A DNA stretch of 64,000 nucleotides. Source: Nematocida ironsii. Lineage: Eukaryota; Microsporidia. The position numbers were made by a program, and so were the translations under genes. Shown here piece after piece: positions 1-10,925 of the stretch. The DNA lies in contig LTDK01000141.1 in NCBI GenBank assembly GCA_001642415.1, positions 1-64,000 on the forward strand, in the 5' to 3' direction. Positions within the stretch are counted from its first letter, which is position 1. The number at the start of each line of letters is the position of its first letter. The notes under the pieces were generated by a model. That model made no database searches and was not told the origin of the DNA. It saw nothing but the letters and a program-made list of their open reading frames with translations.

Positions 1-202
1 CACACAGTAATAATAAAAGAAATCAACACAAACACAGCTATATTAAAACACGCATAATATAGCATATAAACAGCATAAATAGACTAAAAGTGAAATACTC
101 GTTATTTATTTCAGATCACACACAAACAAGACCAAATAGAATCAATATTTATACACTGTATAGATACGTTTGGCTGTTTATAAGATATTAGTCGCTCTAC
201 CA

Positions 203-2990
203 CTATACATTGCCAATTTGGGAGCATTCTGGTAAGCATAAATTTCGAGTAAACCTCAGCATTTTATGATACTTTCCTGTTTTAAAAGAAAGATCCTCCT
301 CTCCCTTCATTATTTCTGATTTGTTATCCAGCAACAAACCCGAAATATTCTTTGACATGGAATTGATATACCCACGCCTTAAAAGCGCTTTCACATTTTC
401 TGTTAGATTGCTTGTATCTATGTAATCATAAATAGCCTTAAAAGCTAATAATGGTATATTTTCATCTAAGGACCCAATATGAAGAAGCCACCCCATAAAA
501 ATGTTGTCTGCACAGTAATCGCCTGTTGCATCTGTACAGCTTCTTATTGTGTTGAGAATTGTTTTTATATCTGCATTGTCTTCTTTATTCTCTGAAAGTT
601 TTTTAATTATTTTTCGGGATACTTGTTCTGATCCAAATATGAAATATTTCTCCTTATTGCTTTTATACATCTTCAGTAACGTGGCTAGTGATGCAAAGGA
701 GTTAGTAATGGCCAGTAAAGATATATCAAGAGAAAATAGATTCTCAATCAATAACATTACACTTGCAGGATCTTTGTATGGCTCTAGCACTTCTTCTACA
801 TCATACTTAATCTGTGGGTAATATAGCCCGAAATTCTTGTTGTATAGACACCCACGTAGCATAATCTTCCTCACTCTCGGATCATCTAGTGGCACGCTGT
901 CTATAAGTTTGGATGTAAATTTCACCATTGGGTTGGTAATATCCAGTGTTTCTGTGCTAGAGTGTATTAGAAATACTTCAACTATTTTAGACTTGTACGC
1001 TATGCAACCCAGATCCCCTAGAACCAATAGATTTTTAGGAACACTCTTATATCCACTTTTCATTGCCAATGCTATTTTATTTGTAAATGTATATTCTTTG
1101 TCAAGTACATATGCAATTCTATCCAGCACAATATCCAAATATTGATCAATGTGCCATTTGATATAGCTATATAATGCAACAACCCCCTCCTTCATGTTGC
1201 ACAATTGAGTGTTAATAGAATTAAAATTAACTGTATTTTCCTCTGAGGGTGTTGTTGGTACGACTGTAAAATCAAAAATAAAGTGAGGCATTTCTATTTC
1301 AAGCCTTCTATAGCTATGAAAAGGATACTCACTGTATGATACCACAATAGAAGTATTTTCATCTGTAAATATGTCTACTCTACCGCTCTCAGTCTTTATC
1401 AACTTAAGACTCTCACATTCCACTTCTATACTCTTGTTCAGTGAGAGTGACTTAAATGCTTCCTGTAAACTCTCTTTTATTTCTGCCTGATCTGACTCAT
1501 CTATCCATTTCTTCTTAATTATTCCATCTAGACAGTTAATTGCAACTTCCAGCTCCTTATTAGCACCGGCCAGTCCTTTTATGGTATATAGCATATTTAG
1601 CAGTCCAAACTCAATTTTATTCTTCTCCTCTGTATAAAAAACATTTTCAGCAGACAAATTGCCCAAAACCATCTTGTACCAGTCACTCCGTAATGTGGAG
1701 TCTTCACTCTGTATTTTCTGCATATTTCTATCAAAGAATTCTACTAAGTGACTGGATGGACTGGGTAAGTGACTTGTAGTCTGCCTGTTTGTATACTGGT
1801 TGAAAGTGAAGCAGACAAACAGGTCAAAAAGAAGGTATTCAATATAGTTGTCCTCGGTCACAATGTTTTTGTCTTTTCTTCTGATATATGAGGGAATGGG
1901 ATAGTGCATAGAGTGTACCTCCTTATGCACAGAAAGTGTTTGCGAGTATAAATCATTATATGCCTTCTCAATATTAACTATTGCTTGGATATACTCTGAG
2001 GTTTTTATGGGAGGGTAGATTGTGCCTTCTACAAATATTGTGACATACGCTTCTACTGCCCTTTCCTCCGATAGTGAACGTGGATAATACTTGTTTATTG
2101 GCATTTGTTCTTCAAGCAGTTTATAAACAACCCGAAAAAACTCGATATATCTATACTTATTATCTATATACTCAAATATATACGATTGAATAAGGAATCT
2201 TGGATTGCACAGAAAGCCCCATTTAACATATCTTTAATATTATAGCCGGAGAACTCCTTTGGCACCTTTAGAGAAGATTGATGCCCAATGCTCTTGAAGA
2301 AGTTCACTATGTCTTCTGTTTTCTGCTGATACATAAAGTTTCCACATGTATCTATTATGCCCATAGGCAAGTTAATATGGAAACCAGATTCTTTTTTTTT
2401 CTTTAAAACCAAACTATTTCCTTTTTCTGGGTCATTCACTATTTCAATCAGTATTTTCACTTTCTTTGAGAGAAGGAATAGAGAGGCCAGAATATATAAA
2501 TCATCACCTTCATACTCCCGAAGAAACCGAGTAAATGAATCTGGATTTTCAGATTCAATGGGCACACGCCCCTCTTCTGATGGGAACATATTAACTAGCT
2601 GCTGATTGAATGCCTTTAAATATTTAGTTTTTTTTATCCAGTACGTGTGTTATTTAATAGATATTTAAAAGATCTACTAATTCTTGATGCATTTTCTCCT
2701 GTATGGATAAAATACGAATCTATTATGCATGGCAAATGCTTTCTCAGATTTGGAATATACCCACACGTATTTACTATCCATCCACTTACTGCGGATAGTT
2801 CCTTATCTGGATACACTCTTATATCATTTTTATCACCAAAGGTTGTTTTATCTGCCTCATCTGCTTCTAATAGTTCTATTCGTGTGTACATTGTATGAAT
2901 AAGTAATATTAGCACTATAATATTCCTTTTTGTTAACATAGTGCTTAGTATATATTTATTACTTCTTATTATAGTACATTTCTCTTTCAT
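203..2990 (-). pseudogene. Broken member of the large secreted protein family (three pieces, two frameshifts)
   Basis: Three minus-strand reading frames (2634-2990, 2164-2589, 203-2104) line up end to end with the intact 925-aa paralogue at 14689-17466. The first piece holds the signal peptide (hydrophobic core near residues 21-40) and the N-terminal repeat-family block. The second starts at the MFPSE block. The third covers the rest and ends normally. The frame changes near 2630-2637, at a run of eight A on the coding strand, and again near 2212-2222, beside a run of four G. In both places the homologous residues (KYLKAFNQQLVNMFP; FLCNPRFLIQS) continue in a neighbouring frame. The rest is open and well conserved, so decay is recent, or the two shifts are homopolymer sequencing errors and the gene is intact. 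Function is unknown; family members appear to be secreted. Confidence 0.75.
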
Positions 2991-3644
2991 TCTAAGTTAT
3001 ATTAAAATTAATTTTATTTATGGTTATATATTAGGCACAAGACCCTATTATAATCAATATTTCATAATTAAATTTTGTTTTATCAATGGTGATTTATAAA
3101 CAAATACTAACAAACACATTAAACAAAAAACACAGTACCATATAAAATACAACTAAAAAATGCACTATTGGATATTTATACAGTCATATTACAACCCACT
3201 TGATGCTTTTAATAGAATGTAACAGATAATTATTTAATTCCCTCTTCTATACTCTTTTAATTTTAATTTGTATATGGCATAAATAATATTTTAAACTAAA
3301 AAAATATTACAAATAGTCATCTATATAATAATATACAAATGTGAAATAAATAGTAGCCAAAGGCATTAATTTATTACAGATGCCATGGCGCATGAGAAGC
3401 AGTTTAGAAAGTATAAGAGGCGAGTGCATGGTATTTAATAACTATCTATTTGAGACTGCACAAATCTTATATCAATAAACTAGTTTAAACTGAAAAAGTA
3501 TAATTTATTCCTATTTTCTGTCTTTAAAATACTAGCTGCTATAACAATACACTCAATGTATGCTTATAGGCTGATTAATATCAAATAACGCATCATATAT
3601 GCGTTAGATCATATACAGTTGAATAGCTAAGTGCCTGATACAAG
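2991..3644. other. Intergenic region, 654 bp, with a short coding-like island
   Basis: Very AT-rich flank between two family members. It has a partial match to the AT-rich 51-bp element near 3273-3294 (GGCATAAATAATATTTT). A GC-richer island at 3344-3478 is open for 44 codons on the plus strand; from ATG 3380 it would give 32 residues. I do not recognise the product, and it may be a gene relic. Nothing else stands out. Confidence 0.5.
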
Positions 3645-6368
3645 CTAGAAACACTTAAACAATGGTGTAGTGTCATTTCCTTTTTTTTTTACAATGTTTT
3701 TAATCTTTTTGTACTTTTTAGTATTTTTGCTTTTATAAACACCATTGCCACATAAAAAAGCTTTGTTGTCCTTTAAACACTTTAGTACCGCGGAGGGATC
3801 TTCGACACTCCACATGATGTCAACGTCATCATCTGGCCAGATATCTTTTTTGTCTATGCAGTCAAATATACACTTTAAAAGTTCGCTTCTATTTTCTATA
3901 TCCTGTGAGGATATAATGAAAAACCATACTAAATATAGATTTGTTAATTCCCGCTTGTTCATCCGTGTAAGTGACTCCTTTGCAATATTCATTACCTCAC
4001 ATAGCGCATTAACCCTGGACTGATTTGTATAATCTAAAAAATGTATTATACACTGTGTCATTTTGTATGAATCCATAACAATATTAGATACATTTTCGTG
4101 TGTGCCTACTTTCTTCATTAAATTACCAAATGCCTCTAAAAAATCATCTTCTATACGAGATAATGCCGAAGATAGAAAAACAAATATTGCTGAAAATATT
4201 TTCTTATCACACATAGTGTTATCTTCCCACACGCCCTCAATTCTTGTGTAATATCTTTTAGCATCCGGATTGAATAAGTGACCCATTAGTGCCCATTTTC
4301 TTGTTTCTTGATCACTCAGTGGAGCACTTCCTATAAGATTGCTGGTCAGACGGACTATCAGGCTGTTGTTTTTTTGCGGCTCCATGACATAAAACAATAG
4401 AAAGTGTGTAATAATATATACCTTCTGGTCAACTGACTCAATCCTTCCATAAAGGAATAGTCTAAGCAGATTGCTGTCACCTGCACGAATACTATCTAAA
4501 ATCACATTTCTAATGGAATTCACATGAAATATATTTGCTTTCTCTATTTTGATCCTCTCCACACTAAGATAATGCCTGATTATGCATTCTGTGTAATTCT
4601 CTGTATTTCTATATTCATTTTGTATTTCAGTAAGCTTTGCACAAATAATTTTTTTATCTTCACTAGAGAATAAGTCTCCTATTAAGCCTAAGCTAGTATG
4701 ATTTTGGGCTATGCCGATTGTTATTCCATTTTTTATCTTTTCAAAGCTGTAAATCAGACTAAAACTGCCTAATAGGCATAACTCTCCATTTGTTTTCTTA
4801 TTTATTGTAAAGCTTTCAGACTTTACTTCAAGGCCCTTATTGTTTGATAGCGCAGTAAATATTTCAGTTAGACATTCTTGCACATTAAGCAATGCCCCAT
4901 CTTCTTTATTACTGCACATGCTTTCTATTTTCTCAATCTCTTTAAGCACTTTTTCATCGTTTCCAGTTATATCTGACACAACATAAAGAATGTTTAGCAG
5001 ACTGCTGTCTAGTTCATTAGTCTTTTCCTCAGTATTTCCTTTCTTTTCGTAAACAATCTTTTTATTCTTCAAATCTGCTACTACTTTGCACCAATCTTGT
5101 TGCATTTCACAACTAGTAGTTTCTCTTGGTCTGGGATGATCTTGGAAGAATTGTTTCAGTGGCTTAGTTTCTTCACTGTCGGGCAGATGGTCTGTATTAT
5201 ACTCTCTTTTCACTTTATCATACACTAAACAACACATTAGTCCCAGTATACCTGCCTCCACACAGTTAGAATATTTTCGTGCTTCATCATCTATTTCTTT
5301 GCCAGTTGTTCTATCATATGCCTTTACACGAGTATACGTGGGTAATTCTGTTTTGTTAATAAAAGGACACACTCTATACGTATCTATTACCTCATTGAGA
5401 TCATGAATATGCTCTGTGTGATTAGTTATACTTAACTGTGAACTTTTTTCTATAAACAGCTTTTCAAGTAGTTCATTGCACCTTGCTTTATTCTCTTCTG
5501 TAGACTTTTCATTTATTATCTGATCATTCAAAAAAGTGTGCACGGCTTTTACAAACTCAATGTAATTTTCTTTTTTGTCAATAAACTCGTATATATATGA
5601 CTGGACAAGAAACTGTAGTGTGTTCAAAAATTCTCCTGTCTCAAACTCTTTATAAGTATTTGGCTCAGTAGGCAGTGCCTCCATTTCACTTGGATTTACA
5701 CTGTCATTGCCTATATTCTTTTTTAGGAATTCAATAACGCGCAGTAAAATTTCGTTTGTTCTTGGTAGTTCAATATATGTAGTTATTTCATCTGCACTTT
5801 TCAGAATAAGTTTTTTCTCTTTTTTCTTTTTTTCTATAATAAAAGGAATGTTCACCTGCTCAGATAGGAGGAAAAGGGCTGCCATGATGCGCATACATTC
5901 TGGCTTTACTCTATCTTTTACAAAAAATGAATAAATTGAATCCTGTCTTCCAGATACAATAGAAAGTGATCCATCTCTTGAAGGAAACATTTTGACTAGC
6001 AGTGCATGAAACTGTGTGAGATATTGATTTTTTTTTATGTCTTCATAAATATCACTGTATATTTCATCATTAATTGGTTCTCTTGTATAATCATAAATCG
6101 GAATATCATCATATGTAACTTCATCTGTTTTTATCAAGCTGTAGTCTGTGTCTATTTCTGACGCATAAAATCGTTTGTTGTACATATATCCACTCCTATG
6201 CATAATATATCCTCTTAGTGGATTTAATGCCCCGCCGGGGTGAATTAGCAAGTTGTCTTCTTCAATAACTACTGAATCACTGATTGTCTTTATATCTTTC
6301 AGTTCGAGTCTTGCACACACAGTATACATCACCAATAACAGTTTTAGTATGATCATACCTTTTTTCAT
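3645..6368 (-). CDS. Large secreted family protein, subgroup A (about 907 aa)
   Basis: Unknown function. The N-terminus is a typical signal peptide (MKKGMIILKLLLVMYTVCA), so the product should enter the secretory pathway. The start at 6368 is chosen over an upstream in-frame ATG at 6422. The 18 extra residues are encoded by DNA that is homologous to the untranslated leader of the neighbouring paralogue (7085-9895), whose start lies exactly here. Family blocks in order: INPNG-like block then RGYIMHRSGYMYNKR (about residues 45-75), MFPS...LSI and the ALFLLSE block (120-190), FLVQSYIYEYID, then GILGLMCCLVYD and SLLNILYVV. A late block follows with LTSNLIGSAPLSDQETRK. The C-terminus is lysine-rich (KNTKKYKKIKNIVKKK). 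Nearest relative in the window is 7085-9895, a tandem copy. Secretion is inferred. Confidence 0.85.
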   Translation of the reverse strand: MKKGMIILKLLLVMYTVCARLELKDIKTISDSVVIEEDNLLIHPGGALNPLRGYIMHRSGYMYNKRFYASEIDTDYSLIKTDEVTYDDIPIYDYTREPINDEIYSDIYEDIKKNQYLTQFHALLVKMFPSRDGSLSIVSGRQDSIYSFFVKDRVKPECMRIMAALFLLSEQVNIPFIIEKKKKEKKLILKSADEITTYIELPRTNEILLRVIEFLKKNIGNDSVNPSEMEALPTEPNTYKEFETGEFLNTLQFLVQSYIYEFIDKKENYIEFVKAVHTFLNDQIINEKSTEENKARCNELLEKLFIEKSSQLSITNHTEHIHDLNEVIDTYRVCPFINKTELPTYTRVKAYDRTTGKEIDDEARKYSNCVEAGILGLMCCLVYDKVKREYNTDHLPDSEETKPLKQFFQDHPRPRETTSCEMQQDWCKVVADLKNKKIVYEKKGNTEEKTNELDSSLLNILYVVSDITGNDEKVLKEIEKIESMCSNKEDGALLNVQECLTEIFTALSNNKGLEVKSESFTINKKTNGELCLLGSFSLIYSFEKIKNGITIGIAQNHTSLGLIGDLFSSEDKKIICAKLTEIQNEYRNTENYTECIIRHYLSVERIKIEKANIFHVNSIRNVILDSIRAGDSNLLRLFLYGRIESVDQKVYIITHFLLFYVMEPQKNNSLIVRLTSNLIGSAPLSDQETRKWALMGHLFNPDAKRYYTRIEGVWEDNTMCDKKIFSAIFVFLSSALSRIEDDFLEAFGNLMKKVGTHENVSNIVMDSYKMTQCIIHFLDYTNQSRVNALCEVMNIAKESLTRMNKRELTNLYLVWFFIISSQDIENRSELLKCIFDCIDKKDIWPDDDVDIMWSVEDPSAVLKCLKDNKAFLCGNGVYKSKNTKKYKKIKNIVKKKGNDTTPLFKCF

Positions 6369-7084
6369 TCTGGGTATAAATAAAATATTTTTTATTACCC
6401 TATTTGGCATTTCTAATTTCATCTAATTAACGATCTTTTATATTGATATTTATATTTTAATTTAGAGGAGTATTAAACAAAAGTAATTGGTTGTTGCTCT
6501 TCTCTCAACGGACCAATCAGATACTGTTCTCCGTTATATTGATTGATCAAATCAACTTGGCCTAATTAATTGGTTATTGTTGTATTTGGTATGTTATTTA
6601 AATGGTATGTTTCATAGTATAGAAGTAATTACAATAATACATTGGCTGTCTGGATTAAATATAGTTTTACGCCCCATACTATATTCTACTACTTCTCTAG
6701 TTACTACACTTGCCCTTATTCCTCTTTCTTTCTTCTATTTATATTCTATTCTTTTTGCTATGTATGTATAATAGAATAGCGGTAGAATATTTAAAATTAA
6801 AATTAATTCTTTTGAATACCTATAGTGAAGGATAATGAATAAAGTAGTAAAATAATAAATATACTATATAGATGGCATAAATAGAATATAGCAAGCGATA
6901 TGTGACACACCATGATGTAATTAATATAATAGAACAATTTAGTTGTATAAAACAGTAAATAGGTGTAAATCTAATTGTTTATTGCATAGTAATAGTGCAT
7001 ACTATCTATATGAATGTTTAATGATCAAAAATTGAAAGACTATTACTAGCCATATCCAACTATAATGTAGAGCAATTTTCGGGT
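6369..7084. other. Intergenic region with upstream sequence shared by the tandem pair
   Basis: The first 170 bases are the leader and promoter side of the gene ending at 3645. They resemble the region upstream of the 7085-9895 gene. The shared parts are an AT leader next to the start, then GCTCTTCTC and a CCAAT-like stretch (GGACCAATCAGAT near 6519). A 64-codon plus-strand frame at 6577-6771 is hydrophobic and low in complexity, and I do not count it as a gene. The rest is featureless AT-rich DNA. Confidence 0.5.
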
Positions 7085-9895
7085 TTACTTACTAGGCCGT
7101 TTTCTTTTTCGACTGGTGATTTTCGGGTTGGTTGAAGACGAACCACTTGGCGCAGAAGAGGACCGGCCTTTAAAAAGACGTATAAATTCATCATATCTCG
7201 CGGTGCCTACTGTGCACAATAAGTTCTTTTCTGTTTCTAGAACAGCTAAAGCACGGGTGAAATCTGTTTTTTCTTGAATTGCAACCCACTCCCTATAATT
7301 ATCTGCGATTTCTTCTGGATCTATACGCATGTAGAGATTCTTAATAGTATCTGGGGTGTATGGTGATTCGGCGCACGCATGGGCCAGCCACAAGAACATA
7401 ATGTTGTTAAAACCTTCTTTGTTATACGGTGTTATGTTTTCTTCCATTTCCCTTAGTGTTATCTGAAGTATATCTGATTTATGCTTTTCAACTAGCTCAT
7501 GGCATATTATATCAAAGGATGTGTATATTCCAAATATTTCAACTGTGTCGCTCTGGCAAATAGGATGTTTTAATATATTTCTAAAAGATTCTCGGAAAAT
7601 TTCATTTGAATTACACGTATAAATTATATCAGATAACAAATTCCATATATCACCTGCGTCAATCTCTAATATATCAGCAGTTTTTGGCTCATAATCAATC
7701 TTTGGGTAATACTCACTGTGCCTAGAATTACTTATGAATGAAGCAAGTAGAATCTCCATTCTGTCATTTTGTCTATCAAGAAACACACTTCCTATAATAT
7801 TTCGAATAATTCGCAAAAATTGGTCAGTCTGCCGAAGCCTTTTAATATTGCTGATGTTGATAGAAAAGAAATTGGCTATACGCGCTTTATACTCTAGAGA
7901 GTTTATATGCCCAAATAAAAGCATGCTGTTCGAACTATATAATGTTTCCATTATCAACCAATCAAGTGATTCTGAATCTAGCTTAGGCGATGTTTCGTCA
8001 AAACAGCGCAGGGTTTCATTTGCATAATTCCATATGAGCTGTTCAGTATAGTTATCTGCAGAGTAGTATTCCTCTTTGATTTGTATTAGTTTGCTTTCTA
8101 CCTCTTCAGAAAAGTCTCTGAACTCTGACACCAGTGAAAACCTAGAATATTTAGGCAGAATGTCCAGTCTTATACTTTCTTTTTTATTATTATCCTTAAA
8201 TGCAATAATAATACTTCCGAATATATCAAATAATTGTTTATCGTTCCGTATATAAACAAATGTAGATGGCATAATCTCTATTTGATGATTTCCTGCTAGA
8301 TAGTTTAAAACATTAAAAAACAGTTCTTTTATACTCTCTAGTCTTTCTGCCCCTGTATTATATGACAGATTAATTATATTCTCTATAATATCCCTTATAT
8401 CAACATTTTCACTCAACAGCTCATATATTACATATAGAATGTTCTCTAATCCACCACACAGCTCTGTTCTACCCTCTCTTACATACCTAATCTTTGGATT
8501 GTTCAACCTTGATACCACCCTACACCAGTCTCTGTGCTTAGTCTGACTCGCACTCTCCGTGGGCACTGAGTACTTATTAAAAAATTCTCTTACTGCTGTA
8601 GAGGCACCAGGCATATTCTCAGTTGAGCATAGATTGGTTTCTGGGTTGTATGTAAGACACGTGAACAGATTCAAAAGCATTGTCTCCACATGGTCACTAT
8701 ACTGCAGTGGCTCGTCTTGTACAAGGTCCTCTGAGTTCTCTGGAATATTTTCTGGCACACGGGCGTAAGAGGGCACCACTTCGGGACATGTGAAAGGAAG
8801 AATTGCTGCATTGTCTATTTTTGATTTGAGACTATAAATATCTGCTGCATAGTTGTTCACAATACTCTCATATACTTCGTGTTTTACAAAGCAGCAATCT
8901 ATTGCCTTCTTAATAAGCTCCTTTTGAGCATTTGAGGTCCCTGGATAATCTTCTAATAAATAATTTAGCAGTTTTAGAATACACTCTGCAAACAGCTCAT
9001 ATTGATATATATCATCTATATACTCAAAAATATATGACTGTATAAGAAACTTTGGACTGTCAAGAAAATGCCCTAATCTAAATTCTTCTGTTATATCTGC
9101 TGGCTCCCTGCAGTTTTCTAAGTCTGACAAAAAGGGCTCTGCGCACAGCTTCTTAAAAAATAACACAATATCTTCTGTTGTCTTCTGATAAACCATCTGT
9201 CTTCTTCCACATTGCATAATACTTTCCAGGCGCAGAGGTATACCAATAATGGGGCAAAAATCCGAATAAATCTGCTTTAAAACTATTTTTTCTTCTTCTT
9301 GTACACTCTTTTCTATTTCAATGGGAACATCAACTCCCTCAGAAAGTAGAAATAACGCAGCAAGAAGATACAGGCCGTCTTTTTTATTTCTACAAGCCCT
9401 TAGAACCCGTGTGAATGAATCATTTCTACATGGCTCAATAGACAGAGCCCTATTTTCGCATGGAAACATATAGATCATTTGCTGATGAAATTCAGCTAAA
9501 TAGTCTGTATGAAATCTGTATCCATCTACATCTTCATATATTTTTTTGTTTTCAAAGCTCCCAGTGTATGAATAGTTATAGTCCATATATGGCTTGTCGT
9601 TTTCTGGATTTCGGGTGTATATATACTGGTGTGGCCCCTCTGTTGATACATCACTTTTCTTTAGACTATAGTCCGTGTCTATACCAGAAGAATAAAGCCG
9701 CTTGTTATACATATATCCACTCTTATGAAAGATGTATCCTCTGAGTGGGTTCAGTGGTCCATTTGGATTGATTAAGAGGTCTTTTCCTACACCAAGTAAA
9801 GTCTTCTCTATACTTTCTATATCACTCATCTCAAGCCTTGCACATACAACATATATCATTAATGATAGTTTTAGTATGATCATACTGTTTTTCAT
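7085..9895 (-). CDS. Large secreted family protein, subgroup A, with basic C-terminal tail (936 aa)
   Basis: Unknown function. It starts with a clean signal peptide (MKNSMIILKLSLMIYVVCA). It then shows the family blocks LLINPNGPLNPLRGYIFHKS, MFPCENRALSIEP, LLAALFLLSEGVDVPIEIE, KTTEDIVLFFKK and FLIQSYIFEYID, and centrally VETMLLNLFTCLTYNPETN and ENILYVIYELL. The extreme C-terminus is serine-rich followed by RKRKRPSK (residues 929-936), which looks like a monopartite nuclear-localisation signal and is absent from the other members. It is the closest paralogue of 3645-6368, with a tandem orientation and shared leader DNA. Secretion into a host cell and nuclear targeting are both inferences. Composition and codon use look like its neighbours. 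Confidence 0.88.
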   Translation of the reverse strand: MKNSMIILKLSLMIYVVCARLEMSDIESIEKTLLGVGKDLLINPNGPLNPLRGYIFHKSGYMYNKRLYSSGIDTDYSLKKSDVSTEGPHQYIYTRNPENDKPYMDYNYSYTGSFENKKIYEDVDGYRFHTDYLAEFHQQMIYMFPCENRALSIEPCRNDSFTRVLRACRNKKDGLYLLAALFLLSEGVDVPIEIEKSVQEEEKIVLKQIYSDFCPIIGIPLRLESIMQCGRRQMVYQKTTEDIVLFFKKLCAEPFLSDLENCREPADITEEFRLGHFLDSPKFLIQSYIFEYIDDIYQYELFAECILKLLNYLLEDYPGTSNAQKELIKKAIDCCFVKHEVYESIVNNYAADIYSLKSKIDNAAILPFTCPEVVPSYARVPENIPENSEDLVQDEPLQYSDHVETMLLNLFTCLTYNPETNLCSTENMPGASTAVREFFNKYSVPTESASQTKHRDWCRVVSRLNNPKIRYVREGRTELCGGLENILYVIYELLSENVDIRDIIENIINLSYNTGAERLESIKELFFNVLNYLAGNHQIEIMPSTFVYIRNDKQLFDIFGSIIIAFKDNNKKESIRLDILPKYSRFSLVSEFRDFSEEVESKLIQIKEEYYSADNYTEQLIWNYANETLRCFDETSPKLDSESLDWLIMETLYSSNSMLLFGHINSLEYKARIANFFSINISNIKRLRQTDQFLRIIRNIIGSVFLDRQNDRMEILLASFISNSRHSEYYPKIDYEPKTADILEIDAGDIWNLLSDIIYTCNSNEIFRESFRNILKHPICQSDTVEIFGIYTSFDIICHELVEKHKSDILQITLREMEENITPYNKEGFNNIMFLWLAHACAESPYTPDTIKNLYMRIDPEEIADNYREWVAIQEKTDFTRALAVLETEKNLLCTVGTARYDEFIRLFKGRSSSAPSGSSSTNPKITSRKRKRPSK

Positions 9896-10060
9896 TCTAG
9901 GTATAAATAAAATATTTTTATTACCTTATTTGACTTTTTTTTCTTTTGCTTAATTAGTAATTAGTATCTAGTAATAAAACTACAGCTTAATTTACAAAAA
10001 TAGTTTCGAAATGTTTATGCTCTTCTCTTATTGGACTAATCAAATATTTTGCTCGGTTGT

Positions 10061-10264
10061 GTTGTATGCTAAGACTAGCATTTGTGTAGCATGGCATTTC
10101 GGGTTATCGGAATGTTTTACATAAACATGACAGCACTGATTAAATCAGAAATATTGTTGACACAACATGTCAACATAAATTAAATTGATTATACGGTCTA
10201 TAAATACTTATACAATTTCAATAAAAGTCAAAGTTTTAGAATGCCTTTTCCTAAGAAAACAACT
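10061..10264 (+). repeat. About 200-bp direct repeat, copy A
   Basis: The same sequence recurs at 36473-36673 in the same orientation. The right-hand ~112 bp (from about 10153) appear identical. The left part has substitutions and small indels. The core holds a perfect inverted repeat TGTTGAC-7-GTCAACA (10155-10175), and the left end holds TGCTA-4-TAGCA. The right part reads like a promoter with TATAAATA and then ATG plus eight identical codons (MPFPKKTT), after which the copies diverge. It could be a duplicated promoter plus gene start, a mobile-element end, or a structured RNA. Confidence 0.8.
10097..10106 (-). promoter_or_regulatory. TAACCCGAAA motif
   Basis: Exact copy of the recurring intergenic 10-mer, lying inside direct-repeat copy A. 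Copy B of the repeat has lost it by substitution and deletion, so it is not essential to the repeat. Confidence 0.4.
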
Positions 10265-10399
10265 CATACTATTTCTTATTTAAATGCTCATCCAATTTAT
10301 TCCAGTTATATTATAACAAGTATTGTAAATAAAATTTATTTTAATTCTTATAGTGTATATGTACACATTCACTCTAGCAGTAGAATATGTAAAGAATAA
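10241..10399 (+). CDS. Possible 52-aa ORF starting inside the direct repeat
   Basis: ATG 10241 lies at the right end of repeat copy A and begins MPFPKKTTHTISYLNAHPIY. It runs for 52 codons to TAA at 10397-10399. The first eight codons are shared with copy B at 36650, where the frame ends after seven more codons. No family is recognised. It has a plausible TATA-like sequence upstream but could equally be chance in repeat DNA. Confidence 0.2.
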   Translation: MPFPKKTTHTISYLNAHPIYSSYIITSIVNKIYFNSYSVYVHIHSSSRICKE

Positions 10400-10470
10400 A
10401 TTATTTTAAATTTATTTATAGGACATTATACTACAGAAATAACATAACAAATCATATAAACAGTAATATA

Positions 10471-10628
10471 ACCCAGTATACATCAAATAACAAATGGTAT
10501 TTCGGGCTATATTAGTTTACTTTTTGTATGTATTATTGTTAGTTATCCGCAGGTGCAAGAAGACTATCTGCGCCTAGAAGGCGATATTGCTTCCTATAGG
10601 AGGAAATGGAACAATTTCAAATTATAGT
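10471..10628 (+). pseudogene. Unrecognised coding relic, no start codon
   Basis: A plus-strand frame is open for about 51 codons between stops and becomes clearly codon-like and GC-richer in its second half (YPQVQEDYLRLEGDIASYRR). It has no in-frame ATG. The family is not recognised. The same bases can form two short hairpins, so an RNA reading is possible but less likely. Confidence 0.25.
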
Positions 10629-10925
10629 AATATATATATATATGCATCATCTATGGCATAAATGTGTTTACCGTGATAATAAATGATAGTAGCAGAAACT
10701 TTGGTTATGACATCAAGTAGTTTTTACACACAAAGAGAGACAAAAACCAGCTACTATAATAGATTAAAGCATTATTTTTTTATTATTATTTGAAATACTC
10801 TGCCACTAAGTGTATTTATTTTTAAAGTATACTCAAATATGTCTTAATAATCAGACACAGTGATAAAGTATGAACTGGCTGTTTATAGGCACATTATATA
10901 CGCCCACGGCATATATAACTAAGCA

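Larger units (their letters stand above)
9896..10925. other. Intergenic region, about 1 kb, holding repeat copy A and a gene relic
   Basis: It contains the upstream region of the 7085-9895 gene (9896-10060), direct-repeat copy A (10061-10264), and a possible 52-codon frame starting inside that repeat. A GC-richer island near 10545-10628 is open on the plus strand from 10471 to 10628 but has no ATG. Two small hairpins fall in that island (10571-10583, 10591-10605). The remainder is AT-rich with nothing visible. Confidence 0.55.

Noticed and set aside
6577..6771. 64-codon hydrophobic plus-strand frame
   Set aside because: Low-complexity Leu/Ile/Ser/Tyr composition typical of T-rich spacer.
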